Below are positions 1 to 5,743 of a stretch of DNA of 7,110 bases, piece after piece. Both the position numbers and the translations under genes were made by a program. The stretch's first letter is position 1; each line of letters opens with the position of its first letter. The stretch is from NCBI GenBank assembly GCA_028701415.1, contig JAQVQU010000069.1:1-7110 (forward strand). The letters run 5' to 3'. Under the pieces are notes generated by a model. It did not search any database and was not told the DNA's origin. It was given only the letters and a program-made list of their open reading frames with translations. Source of the DNA: Clostridia bacterium. Lineage in GTDB: Bacteria > Bacillota > Clostridia > Christensenellales > DTU072.

Positions 1-6
1 ACAATT

Positions 7-24
7 AAGCTGGGTCCTTTTTTT
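7..24 (+). terminator. 3' half of a rho-independent terminator (left arm outside the window)
   Basis: The stretch AAGCTGGGTCC (7-17) is followed directly by seven T (18-24). This is the usual look of the right arm and U-tract of an intrinsic terminator. The matching left arm (GGACCCAGCTT or similar) is not in the window and would have to lie just before position 1. It may end an upstream gene or be a leader attenuator. The promoter that follows at 37-65 favours the end of an upstream unit. The call is inferred from half a structure. Confidence 0.45.
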
Positions 25-36
25 ATTTGTTCTAAG

Positions 37-65
37 TTGCTATGCAATGTTTAAATGGATATAAT
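37..65 (+). promoter_or_regulatory. Candidate sigma-A promoter for the YitT / SecB-like / phosphoesterase operon
   Basis: TTGCTA (37-42) and a perfect TATAAT (60-65) are separated by 17 bases, the optimal sigma-70/sigma-A spacing. Transcription would start near 72, leaving a leader of only about 12 bases before the ATG at 84. The purine-rich GAGAG at 76-80 is then the only, rather weak, ribosome binding site. The promoter lies just after the terminator remnant, which fits the start of a new transcription unit. Confidence 0.55.
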
Positions 66-83
66 GGTTGGTAAAGAGAGAAT

Positions 84-1085
84 ATGATGTTGAAAAAGCA
101 GAAAAAAAACATTATTAGTGAATTATTGATATACCTCCTGCTAGGTGGAATAAGTGTTTTACGATCTATCGCAACGTATTCATTTATAGTTCCGAATGCC
201 TTCGCTCCTGGTGGAATAGGGGGTATTGCCTCTATTACTTACAATATTGTAGCAATTTATAATTTAAATCTTGCAGATACGGTTTTCAACCCTGCTGTAA
301 TTGTTTTGGTTCTGAATATACCTTTATTAATTGCAGCGTTTTTACTGCTAAACAAACAATTCGTATTACGTACAATATATTGTGTGTTTTTATATGCTGG
401 ATTCATGGGTCTATTTTCTATAGTTAAATTTCCAATCTTTCAAGGAACTGGAATTGAAAGTGGTGTTGTAATTCTTGCTTCTTTAGCAGGAGGAGTGCTT
501 AGTGGCATATCTTTGGGGATAAATTTATTGACCAATAGCTCAGCTGGCGGGACAGATATCATAGCCAGGCTTACGTCAAGAAAAATTCCCCAATTCAACG
601 TCAATTGGCTTATTTTTTTATTTGATAGCGTAGTAGTACTTTTTTCTGGAATTGTTGGGTTTCTTAAACAAGATGTAACTACTGATGGGAATAAAATTCT
701 ATTAAACGTGATGACTCCTATTTTGTATTCTTTTATTACTTTGTTTCTAACTTCCCAAGTTGCAGATTTTATTTCAAATGGAACACAATCAAGTGTAGTC
801 TTTAATATTATAACGAATAAATATCAAGATATGGGCCAAGCTATAATATGCGAGCTAAAAAGAGGAGCTACTGTGCTTAAGGGTCAGGGTATGTATACTA
901 ATGGAGAAAGAATTATGTTAATATGTGTAGTGAAAAGAAGACAATCTCCAGAATTGAAGAGATTAGTTAAAAGAGTTGATCCTGAAGCATTTATGTATGT
1001 CACTAAGGCCGCTGAAGTAAATGGCTACGGGTTCCATGTCGCAACAGAAATACCAGTAAAAATCAACCAAAATAAATTGAAGTAG
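84..1085 (+). CDS. YitT family membrane protein with C-terminal DUF2179 domain
   Basis: This is a multi-pass inner-membrane protein of the YitT family, whose transport or other function is not firmly established. Hydrophobic segments lie at about residues 10-35, 68-90, 97-114, 125-150, 174-194 and 206-226. Two family signatures are visible: FIVPNAFAPGGIGGIA (34-49) and SSAGGTDIIARL (152-163). The cytosolic C-terminus (about 255-320) matches DUF2179, with GATVLKGQGMY (261-271), a VDPEAF stretch (298-303) and a VNGYGF end (312-317). The length of 333 residues is slightly above the usual 280-300, mostly from a longer loop at about 194-206. ATG at 84 is followed at once by a second ATG at 87, and either could be the start. 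Tandem TAG stops end the gene. It is the first gene of a three-gene run, and the next start lies 24 bases downstream. The family assignment is strong and the function is unknown. Confidence 0.9.
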   Translation: MMLKKQKKNIISELLIYLLLGGISVLRSIATYSFIVPNAFAPGGIGGIASITYNIVAIYNLNLADTVFNPAVIVLVLNIPLLIAAFLLLNKQFVLRTIYCVFLYAGFMGLFSIVKFPIFQGTGIESGVVILASLAGGVLSGISLGINLLTNSSAGGTDIIARLTSRKIPQFNVNWLIFLFDSVVVLFSGIVGFLKQDVTTDGNKILLNVMTPILYSFITLFLTSQVADFISNGTQSSVVFNIITNKYQDMGQAIICELKRGATVLKGQGMYTNGERIMLICVVKRRQSPELKRLVKRVDPEAFMYVTKAAEVNGYGFHVATEIPVKINQNKLK

Positions 1086-1109
1086 TAGTTTTTATTAAAA
1101 AAGGAAGAA

Positions 1110-1538
1110 ATGCAAAATTTACAAATATTGGGTTATGTTGTTAAAAAAATTGAGTTTGGGGTTAATGATTCTGCTAAGACAGGAAAGGCGTTTAATATTC
1201 ATCCGAACGTTAGGTTTGATATGGCTTTGAAAGGGGATATGTGTAGACTATCAATTAAAGTGAATATTACAAAAACCGAAGAATCGGACGCTCCTTTTAA
1301 TTTAGATGTGACCATAGTTGGTGATTTTAAAATAATCAGACCAATCAATATACAAGAAATGACAAAAGAGGCATCTGAGACACTATACCCATATGCACGT
1401 AGTACAATCTCTTCGCTTACCACAAATGCGAATATTCCTCCTTACTATTTGCCATTTTTAGATTTTGATAAAATCACTAATTCCGTATCAAATAATAGTG
1501 ACCAAATAAAGATTCGTCCATTGGACGAGGAAATATAA
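1110..1538 (+). CDS. SecB-like protein (protein-export chaperone SecB fold)
   Basis: This 142-residue protein resembles SecB, the tetrameric chaperone that keeps preproteins unfolded for SecA. The N-terminal half is a set of alternating beta strands (residues 6-18, 27-40, 44-55, 62-74). The best signature is near the C-terminus: LYPYARSTISSLTT (92-105), a helix equivalent to LFPYAR...I in E. coli SecB. It is followed by the proline-rich IPPYYLP (109-115) and DFDKI (118-122). The long acidic C-terminal helix region of proteobacterial SecB, which contacts SecA, is short here and reads KIRPLDEEI (134-142). A clear AAGGAAG ribosome binding site (1101-1107) supports the ATG. It sits between the YitT gene and a metallophosphoesterase whose start is 7 bases away. 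SecB is not typical of Gram-positives, where relatives include SecB-like proteins of toxin-antitoxin-chaperone loci. The fold call is good by eye; the role is inferred. Confidence 0.75.
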   Translation: MQNLQILGYVVKKIEFGVNDSAKTGKAFNIHPNVRFDMALKGDMCRLSIKVNITKTEESDAPFNLDVTIVGDFKIIRPINIQEMTKEASETLYPYARSTISSLTTNANIPPYYLPFLDFDKITNSVSNNSDQIKIRPLDEEI

Positions 1539-1545
1539 AAAGAAT

Positions 1546-2274
1546 ATGAAGATTGGTATTATCAGCGACATTCATTCAAATTTGGAGGCACTGAATGGCG
1601 TATTGTACGAACTCAAAGACTGTGATGAGATTGTATGTTTGGGAGATATTTGTCATTTTGGGGCTGATACCAACGCTTGCTTTGATACTTTGCTAAACTT
1701 AAAAAACTTTTCAATGGTTAAAGGTAATCATGACTCATATTCGAACAAATTCTATCGAGGCAATTATGAGATAAAGACTGAACTAGAAGCCTATATCGAA
1801 TATATGCTTTTTAGAACAAATTCACAGTATCAAGAATACATTAGTAACCTACCTTATGTTATTTCTAGGAATATTTCTGGGAGGCGAATAGCTTTTACTC
1901 ATTTCAAGTGGGATACTTCTCATGAAACTAGTTCAGTTCCAATTTTGCCCATAAATAATAAGGATTTAAATACAATTTTTTCTGGAGTTGAATCAGAGAT
2001 TGTATTTTTTGGACATACTCATTTTTCTCAGGATAATATAATTAATGCGGATGATAGAAGAGGAAAGATAAGATATATTAACTTTGGACCCGTAGGGACC
2101 CCGCACTTTTCTCCTGCTTTGGCAAGATTTGGCGTAATAGAAATTAATGATAAAGGAAATGTTTGTGTTGAGAAGAAGGCAATCCCATATGACAAATCCT
2201 TAACTGTTTCTAAAATTGCAAAATTAAACCATCCTTTTGTACCCTTTATACTGAAAAAATTTTTTAGCAATTAA
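1546..2274 (+). CDS. Calcineurin-like metallophosphoesterase (YfcE/MJ0936-like)
   Basis: This is a 242-residue dinuclear-metal phosphoesterase. All motifs of the superfamily are readable in order: SDIHSN (D8, H10), CLGDICHFG (G33, D34), KGNHDS (G60, N61, H62, D63), FTHF (H119) and FFGHTHFS (G156, H157, H159). The length and the GPVGTPHF-like segment near residues 181-190 fit the YfcE/MJ0936 type of predicted phosphodiesterases. The substrate cannot be told from sequence. The ATG lies 7 bases after the SecB-like stop. The GAGG at 1527-1530 lies inside the end of that gene and is rather far (15 bases) from the start, so translation may be coupled to the gene upstream. It ends the operon at the hairpin 2274-2302. 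Cytoplasmic: no signal peptide or membrane segment is seen. Confidence 0.9.
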   Translation: MKIGIISDIHSNLEALNGVLYELKDCDEIVCLGDICHFGADTNACFDTLLNLKNFSMVKGNHDSYSNKFYRGNYEIKTELEAYIEYMLFRTNSQYQEYISNLPYVISRNISGRRIAFTHFKWDTSHETSSVPILPINNKDLNTIFSGVESEIVFFGHTHFSQDNIINADDRRGKIRYINFGPVGTPHFSPALARFGVIEINDKGNVCVEKKAIPYDKSLTVSKIAKLNHPFVPFILKKFFSN

Positions 2275-2302
2275 AAAAGACGGAAAAATGTTCCGTCTTT
2301 TT
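2274..2302. terminator. Bidirectional rho-independent terminator between convergent genes
   Basis: AAAAAGACGGAA (2274-2285) pairs perfectly over 12 bp with TTCCGTCTTTTT (2291-2302) around a 5-base loop AAATG. The seven inner pairs include four G-C pairs, and the outer pairs are A-T. The T-run serves the + strand operon and the A-run serves as U-tract for pckG arriving on the - strand. It overlaps the last base of the phosphoesterase stop codon and lies 19 bases from the pckG stop. Confidence 0.9.
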
Positions 2303-2321
2303 ACTTATTGATAGAATAAGC

Positions 2322-4112
2322 TTATTTTAATCTATCTTTTAAATCAGCGAGTTGCTTATATAACTCCTTTGGAAGAGTCTCTCCAAACTTAGTAGTGTAA
2401 AAATTTTCTATTTCCTTTGCTTCTTCGGTCCAAACAGATTTATCACTGTCTAGGATGGATTTAAGCTGATCAATTGAAAACTCCAGTTCTTCCAAATTGA
2501 TGTCTTCAGCTTTCGGCATAAAACCAATAGGGGAATCCACTGCATCAATAGCATCTTCACACCTCTTTAAAATCCAATCTAATACTCTCATGTTATCTCC
2601 GAATCCAGGCCAAATGAAATCGCCTGAATTATCAAGCCTAAACCAGTTAACGTTGAACACTTTTGGAGGATGTGTTAACTTAGCTCCGATATTCAACCAA
2701 TGCGCGAAATAATCAGCCATATTGTACCCGCAGAAAGGAAGCATAGCCATAGGATCATGTCTAACGACTCCTACGGCACCTGAAGCTGCCGCCGTTGTCT
2801 CTGAAGCCATTATTGAACCGATAAAAACCCCATGTTCCCAGTTATGTGATTCGTAAACAAGGGGGGCTGCCTTGGCTCTTCTTCCCCCAAATATTATCGC
2901 AGTTACAGGAACTCCTTGGGGATTTTCGAATTCACTTGATAAAGAGGGACAATTAATTGCGGGTGAAGTAAACCTACTGTTTGGATTTGCACCTTTTACC
3001 AATTTTCCTTCTGCATCTGTTAAACCACCATACCATTTATTCCCAATCCAATCTTCCGCATCTTTTGGTGGATTTTTATCTAATCCTTCCCACCAGACAG
3101 TTTTCGTTTGGGGTATATAAACAACATTTGTAAAAATAGTATCTTTTTGTGTGGAAATTAGAGCGTTAGGGTTTGATTTCATATTTGTTCCAGGTGCAAC
3201 GCCAAAGAAACCATTTTCGGGATTAATCGCATATAATCTACCATCCTTTCCAGGTCTTAACCAAGCGATGTCATCTCCTACTGTGAATACTTTATATCCT
3301 TTTTTTGTATAAATTTCTGGTGGAATTAACATGGCTAGATTCGTCTTACCACAAGCTGAAGGGAATGCAGCACAGATGTATTTTATCTCTCCATCAGGTT
3401 TTTGTATGCCAAGAATAAGCATATGTTCTGCCATCCAACCTTGTTTCCAAGCTTGATAAGAGGCTATTCTCAAAGCAAAACATTTTTTTCCTAGAAGAAC
3501 ATTTCCACCATATCCACTATTTAAAGAATATATTAAATTGTCTTCCGGGAAATGACATATATACCTGTTTTCTAAATCTAGCTTTACTTTACTATGGACA
3601 CCTTTTACGAATTCCCCAGATTTTTCAATACCATCTAAAACGTCTAGGCTAACTCTAGTCATTATTAACATATTTAGAACGACGTAGATACTATCCGTGA
3701 GTTCTATGCCATATTTAGCAAAAGGAGATCCAACCTTTCCCATCGAGTAAGGAATAACATACATAGTTCTTCCTTTCATCCCGCCAGATGCAATTCCATC
3801 TAGCATTTTATAAGCAGATTCGGGATCCATCCAGTTATTTGTTGGTCCTGCATTTTTTTGTTCTTTTGAACATATAAATGTTCTATGTTCGACTCTTGCG
3901 ACATCATTTACTGCTGTCCTGTGATAAACGCACCCTGGTAGGAGTTTTTCATTAAGTTTAATGATTTCTCCAGTAGAAGCAGCCTCATCAGTAAGCGCTG
4001 ACTTTTGTTCTTTAGTGCCATCTATCCATATAATTTTATCTGGAGTCAAAATCTTTGAGTATTTGTCGATAAAATCAAGAATTTCCTTGTTGTTCGTAAT
4101 GCTATTTGTCAT
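2322..4112 (-). CDS. pckG: Phosphoenolpyruvate carboxykinase, GTP-dependent
   Basis: This enzyme catalyses reversible oxaloacetate + GTP to PEP + CO2 + GDP in the cytoplasm. At 596 residues it has the size of the GTP class (the ATP class is about 530). Class-defining features include the P-loop FPSACGKTNLAML (250-262) with the hyper-reactive cysteine C254 and lysine K256. The kinase-2 motif is FTVGDDIAWL (276-285). Others are the substrate arginine in VARVEH (R73), YGGNVLLGKKC (201-211), metal-site K223 and H230, NSRF (378-381) and FGGRRAKAAPLVYE (408-421). The mobile lid region leads into RHDPMAMLPF (451-460). No key residue appears missing. A perfect AGGAGGT (complement of 4121-4127) lies 8 bases before the ATG and fixes the start. 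It faces lysA divergently and the phosphoesterase convergently. In anaerobes the enzyme may run towards PEP (gluconeogenesis) or towards oxaloacetate (CO2 fixation); the sequence does not say which. Confidence 0.97.
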   Translation of the reverse strand: MTNSITNNKEILDFIDKYSKILTPDKIIWIDGTKEQKSALTDEAASTGEIIKLNEKLLPGCVYHRTAVNDVARVEHRTFICSKEQKNAGPTNNWMDPESAYKMLDGIASGGMKGRTMYVIPYSMGKVGSPFAKYGIELTDSIYVVLNMLIMTRVSLDVLDGIEKSGEFVKGVHSKVKLDLENRYICHFPEDNLIYSLNSGYGGNVLLGKKCFALRIASYQAWKQGWMAEHMLILGIQKPDGEIKYICAAFPSACGKTNLAMLIPPEIYTKKGYKVFTVGDDIAWLRPGKDGRLYAINPENGFFGVAPGTNMKSNPNALISTQKDTIFTNVVYIPQTKTVWWEGLDKNPPKDAEDWIGNKWYGGLTDAEGKLVKGANPNSRFTSPAINCPSLSSEFENPQGVPVTAIIFGGRRAKAAPLVYESHNWEHGVFIGSIMASETTAAASGAVGVVRHDPMAMLPFCGYNMADYFAHWLNIGAKLTHPPKVFNVNWFRLDNSGDFIWPGFGDNMRVLDWILKRCEDAIDAVDSPIGFMPKAEDINLEELEFSIDQLKSILDSDKSVWTEEAKEIENFYTTKFGETLPKELYKQLADLKDRLK

Positions 4113-4184
4113 ATGCTAGAACCTCCTAAATTATTATAGTAATATTAACATAGTGGTAAAAGATAAATCAAACGTTATACCATT

Positions 4185-4213
4185 ATTATGGACATAGTTA
4201 TAATTTGACTTAA
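4185..4213 (-). promoter_or_regulatory. Candidate promoter for pckG
   Basis: On the - strand, TTAAGT (4213-4208) and CATAAT (4190-4185) are 17 bases apart, giving a transcript start near 4178 and a leader of about 65 bases. A short dyad CCAT-N4-ATGG (4180-4191) covers the -10 element and could be an operator. A TATAAT also occurs on this strand at 4138-4133 but is too close to the ribosome binding site to be the main promoter. This is a moderate match only, in a very AT-rich region. Confidence 0.35.
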
Positions 4214-4234
4214 CTACGATATTGATAATATAAT
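4205..4234 (+). promoter_or_regulatory. Candidate sigma-A promoter for lysA
   Basis: TTGACT (4205-4210) and TATAAT (4229-4234) are 18 bases apart, with a predicted start near 4241 and a leader of about 40 bases. The leader carries the ribosome binding site AGGAGA (4268-4273), 8 bases before the ATG at 4282. Its -35 box overlaps the candidate -35 of pckG on the other strand, so the two divergent promoters may compete. The leader is far too short for a lysine riboswitch, and none is seen. Confidence 0.6.
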
Positions 4235-4281
4235 AACTAAATTAGTGAATAAGTTAATTAATTAAACAGGAGAAATAGCAA

Positions 4282-5541
4282 ATGAAAAACCCCTTTATAT
4301 CCCTTGAGAAAGCTTTAGAAATAAAAGAAAAATATCCCACACCTTTTCATGTATATGATGAAAAAGGTATTGAAAAAAATATAGAAAAATTAGAAAAGGC
4401 TTTTTCATGGAATAAAGGCTTTAAAGAGTATTTTGCAGTAAAAGCCACCCCAAATCCAGCGATTTTAAAAATAATGAAAAAATCAGGTTGTGGTTTGGAC
4501 TGTTCTTCGCTTACAGAATTGATGATGGCTGATAAATTAGGGTTTTCTGGGGAAGATATAATGTTTTCTTCAAATGAAACTGCTGCAGAGGAATATATTT
4601 ATGCGAGAAAACTTGGGGCAATTATAAATTTGGATGATATTACTCATATTGATTTTTTAGAAAAATATGCTGGTATACCTAATAAGATATCTTTAAGGTA
4701 TAATCCGGGAGGAGAGTTCAAAATTGGAACCCAAATAATGGGAAACCCAGCGGACGCAAAATATGGTTTGACTACAGAACAAATGTATGAAGCTATAGAA
4801 ATCTTGCAAAATAAAGGAGTTTGTTCTTTTGGAATACATGCTTTCCTTGCAAGTAACACTAAAGGCAACTCATATTATCCAGAACTTGCGAGTTTATTAT
4901 TTAAACTTATAAAGGATTTAAAGAAAAAAACAGGCGCTAAATTCGATTTTGTAAATTTAAGTGGAGGGATAGGAATACCGTATAAGCCCGAGGAAGAAGA
5001 AGTTGATATTATTGAAGTTGGAAAAGGAGTCCAAAAAGCTTACAACGATGTATTCACCCAAAAAGAAAGAGGTGAGTTAAGCATTTTTACTGAGTTGGGG
5101 CGATTTATGCTTGCACCGTATGGTGGGTTAGTAACTGAAGTTTTACACTTTAAGCACACATATAAAGAATATGTCGGAGTTGATGCTTGTGCTGCTCACT
5201 TAATGAGGCCCGCAATTTATGGTGCTTATCATCATATTACTGTTTTGGGTAAAGAAAACAATCCTACGAATTTCAAATACGATGTAGTTGGTTCATTATG
5301 TGAAAATAGTGATAAGTTTGCTATAGATAGAGATTTACCTAAAATTGAATATGGAGATATTTTATTTATTCACGATACAGGTGCACACGGACACTCTATG
5401 GGGTATAACTACAATGGAAAATTGAGAAGTTCGGAAATATTGCTTAAGAAAGATGGAACATTTTCTCTGATTAGACGTGGAGAGACATGCGATGATTATT
5501 TTGCAACATTAGATATATATCCCGAATTTTCCAAAAAATAG
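4282..5541 (+). CDS. lysA: Diaminopimelate decarboxylase family protein (PLP-dependent, fold III)
   Basis: The likely reaction is meso-diaminopimelate to L-lysine + CO2, the last step of lysine synthesis, in the cytoplasm. The 419 residues form an alanine-racemase-like barrel followed by a C-terminal beta domain. Visible landmarks are YFAVKATPNP (50-59) with the PLP Schiff-base lysine K54, and GLDCSSLTEL (71-80). The glycine loop LSGGIGIPY (226-234) binds PLP phosphate. Substrate-binding landmarks are ELGR (271-274), LMRPAIYGAYHHI (307-319), the catalytic Cys-Glu in SLCENSDKF (C340, E341) and GYNYNGKLRSSEIL (374-387). Several motifs differ from textbook LysA. GIHAFLASN (184-192) stands where GxHCHIGSQ is usual, ELGR replaces EPGR, and CENSD replaces CESGD. 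It therefore probably belongs to a divergent LysA clade, and another amino-acid or polyamine substrate is not excluded. It has good promoter and ribosome-binding signals and appears monocistronic. Confidence 0.85.
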   Translation: MKNPFISLEKALEIKEKYPTPFHVYDEKGIEKNIEKLEKAFSWNKGFKEYFAVKATPNPAILKIMKKSGCGLDCSSLTELMMADKLGFSGEDIMFSSNETAAEEYIYARKLGAIINLDDITHIDFLEKYAGIPNKISLRYNPGGEFKIGTQIMGNPADAKYGLTTEQMYEAIEILQNKGVCSFGIHAFLASNTKGNSYYPELASLLFKLIKDLKKKTGAKFDFVNLSGGIGIPYKPEEEEVDIIEVGKGVQKAYNDVFTQKERGELSIFTELGRFMLAPYGGLVTEVLHFKHTYKEYVGVDACAAHLMRPAIYGAYHHITVLGKENNPTNFKYDVVGSLCENSDKFAIDRDLPKIEYGDILFIHDTGAHGHSMGYNYNGKLRSSEILLKKDGTFSLIRRGETCDDYFATLDIYPEFSKK

Positions 5542-5545
5542 TATT

Positions 5546-5566
5546 AAAAAATTGAGCTTCTTTTTT
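5546..5566 (+). terminator. Weak possible terminator after lysA
   Basis: Six A (5546-5551) can pair with six T (5561-5566) around TTGAGCTTC, starting 4 bases after the lysA stop. The stem has no G-C pairs outside the loop, so it would be feeble compared with the hairpin at 2274-2302. No better terminator was found between 5542 and 5739. Confidence 0.2.
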
Positions 5567-5582
5567 GCCAGAAATAATAAAA

Positions 5583-5700
5583 ACACAAAGTTTTCTTGTG
5601 TGTTATAGATGATGTTTTACAGTAATATTCCTTTTAATTACGCGGGTATGCGCAATTGTTCACTTAAGTTACATTGTATATACACCATGAGTGTGTTATA
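5583..5700 (+). repeat. Duplicated dyad element ACAC-N-GTGTGTTATA (two copies)
   Basis: The 10-mer GTGTGTTATA occurs at 5598-5607 and again at 5691-5700, 93 bases apart. Each copy is preceded by its inverted partner ACAC: 5583-5586 with 11 bases between in the first copy, and 5682-5685 with 5 bases between in the second. The second copy falls in the -35/-10 spacer and -10 box of the candidate promoter. That position suits an operator for a repressor, but this is inference from position alone. Confidence 0.4.
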
Positions 5701-5743
5701 TTTTCTTTATAAGAGGAAGAAGTTTTATTTCGGAGAAAAATGA
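5609..5743 (+). CDS. Doubtful small ORF (44 aa) overlapping the next start codon
   Basis: An open frame starting with tandem ATG (5609, 5612) runs to a TGA at 5741-5743. It overlaps the ATG of the surface-protein gene by the 4 bases ATGA, the arrangement typical of translational coupling. The product would begin MMFYSNIPFNYAG and end KKFYFGEK, with a weakly hydrophobic middle. There is no ribosome binding site before 5609, and the candidate promoter at 5674-5702 lies inside the frame. I know of no homologue. In DNA this AT-rich, a chance frame of this length is possible. Confidence 0.15.
   Translation: MMFYSNIPFNYAGMRNCSLKLHCIYTMSVLYFLYKRKKFYFGEK
5674..5702 (+). promoter_or_regulatory. Candidate extended -10 promoter for the surface-protein gene
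   Basis: TTGTAT (5674-5679) and TATATT (5697-5702) are 17 bases apart, and TGT just before the -10 (5694-5696) makes an extended -10 element. A start near 5709 leaves a leader of about 30 bases. It ends in the ribosome binding site GGAGA (5732-5736), close before the ATG at 5740. The dyad at 5680-5696 fills the spacer. Confidence 0.45.

Larger units (their letters stand above)
5542..5739. other. Intergenic region between lysA and the surface-protein gene
   Basis: This 198-base, AT-rich stretch holds a weak terminator-like element, two copies of an ACAC...GTGTGTTATA dyad, one candidate promoter with an extended -10, and the ribosome binding site of the next gene. A 44-codon reading frame also crosses it. 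I see no tRNA, recognised riboswitch or transposon end. Confidence 0.7.

Noticed and set aside
1199..1423. Minus-strand frame of 74 codons opposite the SecB-like gene
   Set aside because: It is fully antisense to a gene with clear family motifs and has no ribosome binding site or recognisable product.
2028..2270. Minus-strand frame of 80 codons opposite the phosphoesterase
   Set aside because: It is a shadow of the real gene, begins next to the terminator and shows no motifs.
84..2274. Toxin-antitoxin-chaperone system around the SecB-like gene
   Set aside because: Neighbours are a YitT membrane protein and a complete metallophosphoesterase. No HigB/HigA-like or other toxin-antitoxin pair is present.
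2497..3120. Two plus-strand frames (71 and 82 codons) inside pckG
   Set aside because: They are antisense shadows of a strongly conserved enzyme, with no translation signals.
4235..4281. Lysine riboswitch (L-box) in the lysA leader
   Set aside because: The leader is only about 40 bases and shows no L-box core, whereas the riboswitch needs roughly 170 bases or more.
4644..4868. Minus-strand frame of 74 codons inside lysA
   Set aside because: It is antisense to conserved LysA sequence and has no independent support.
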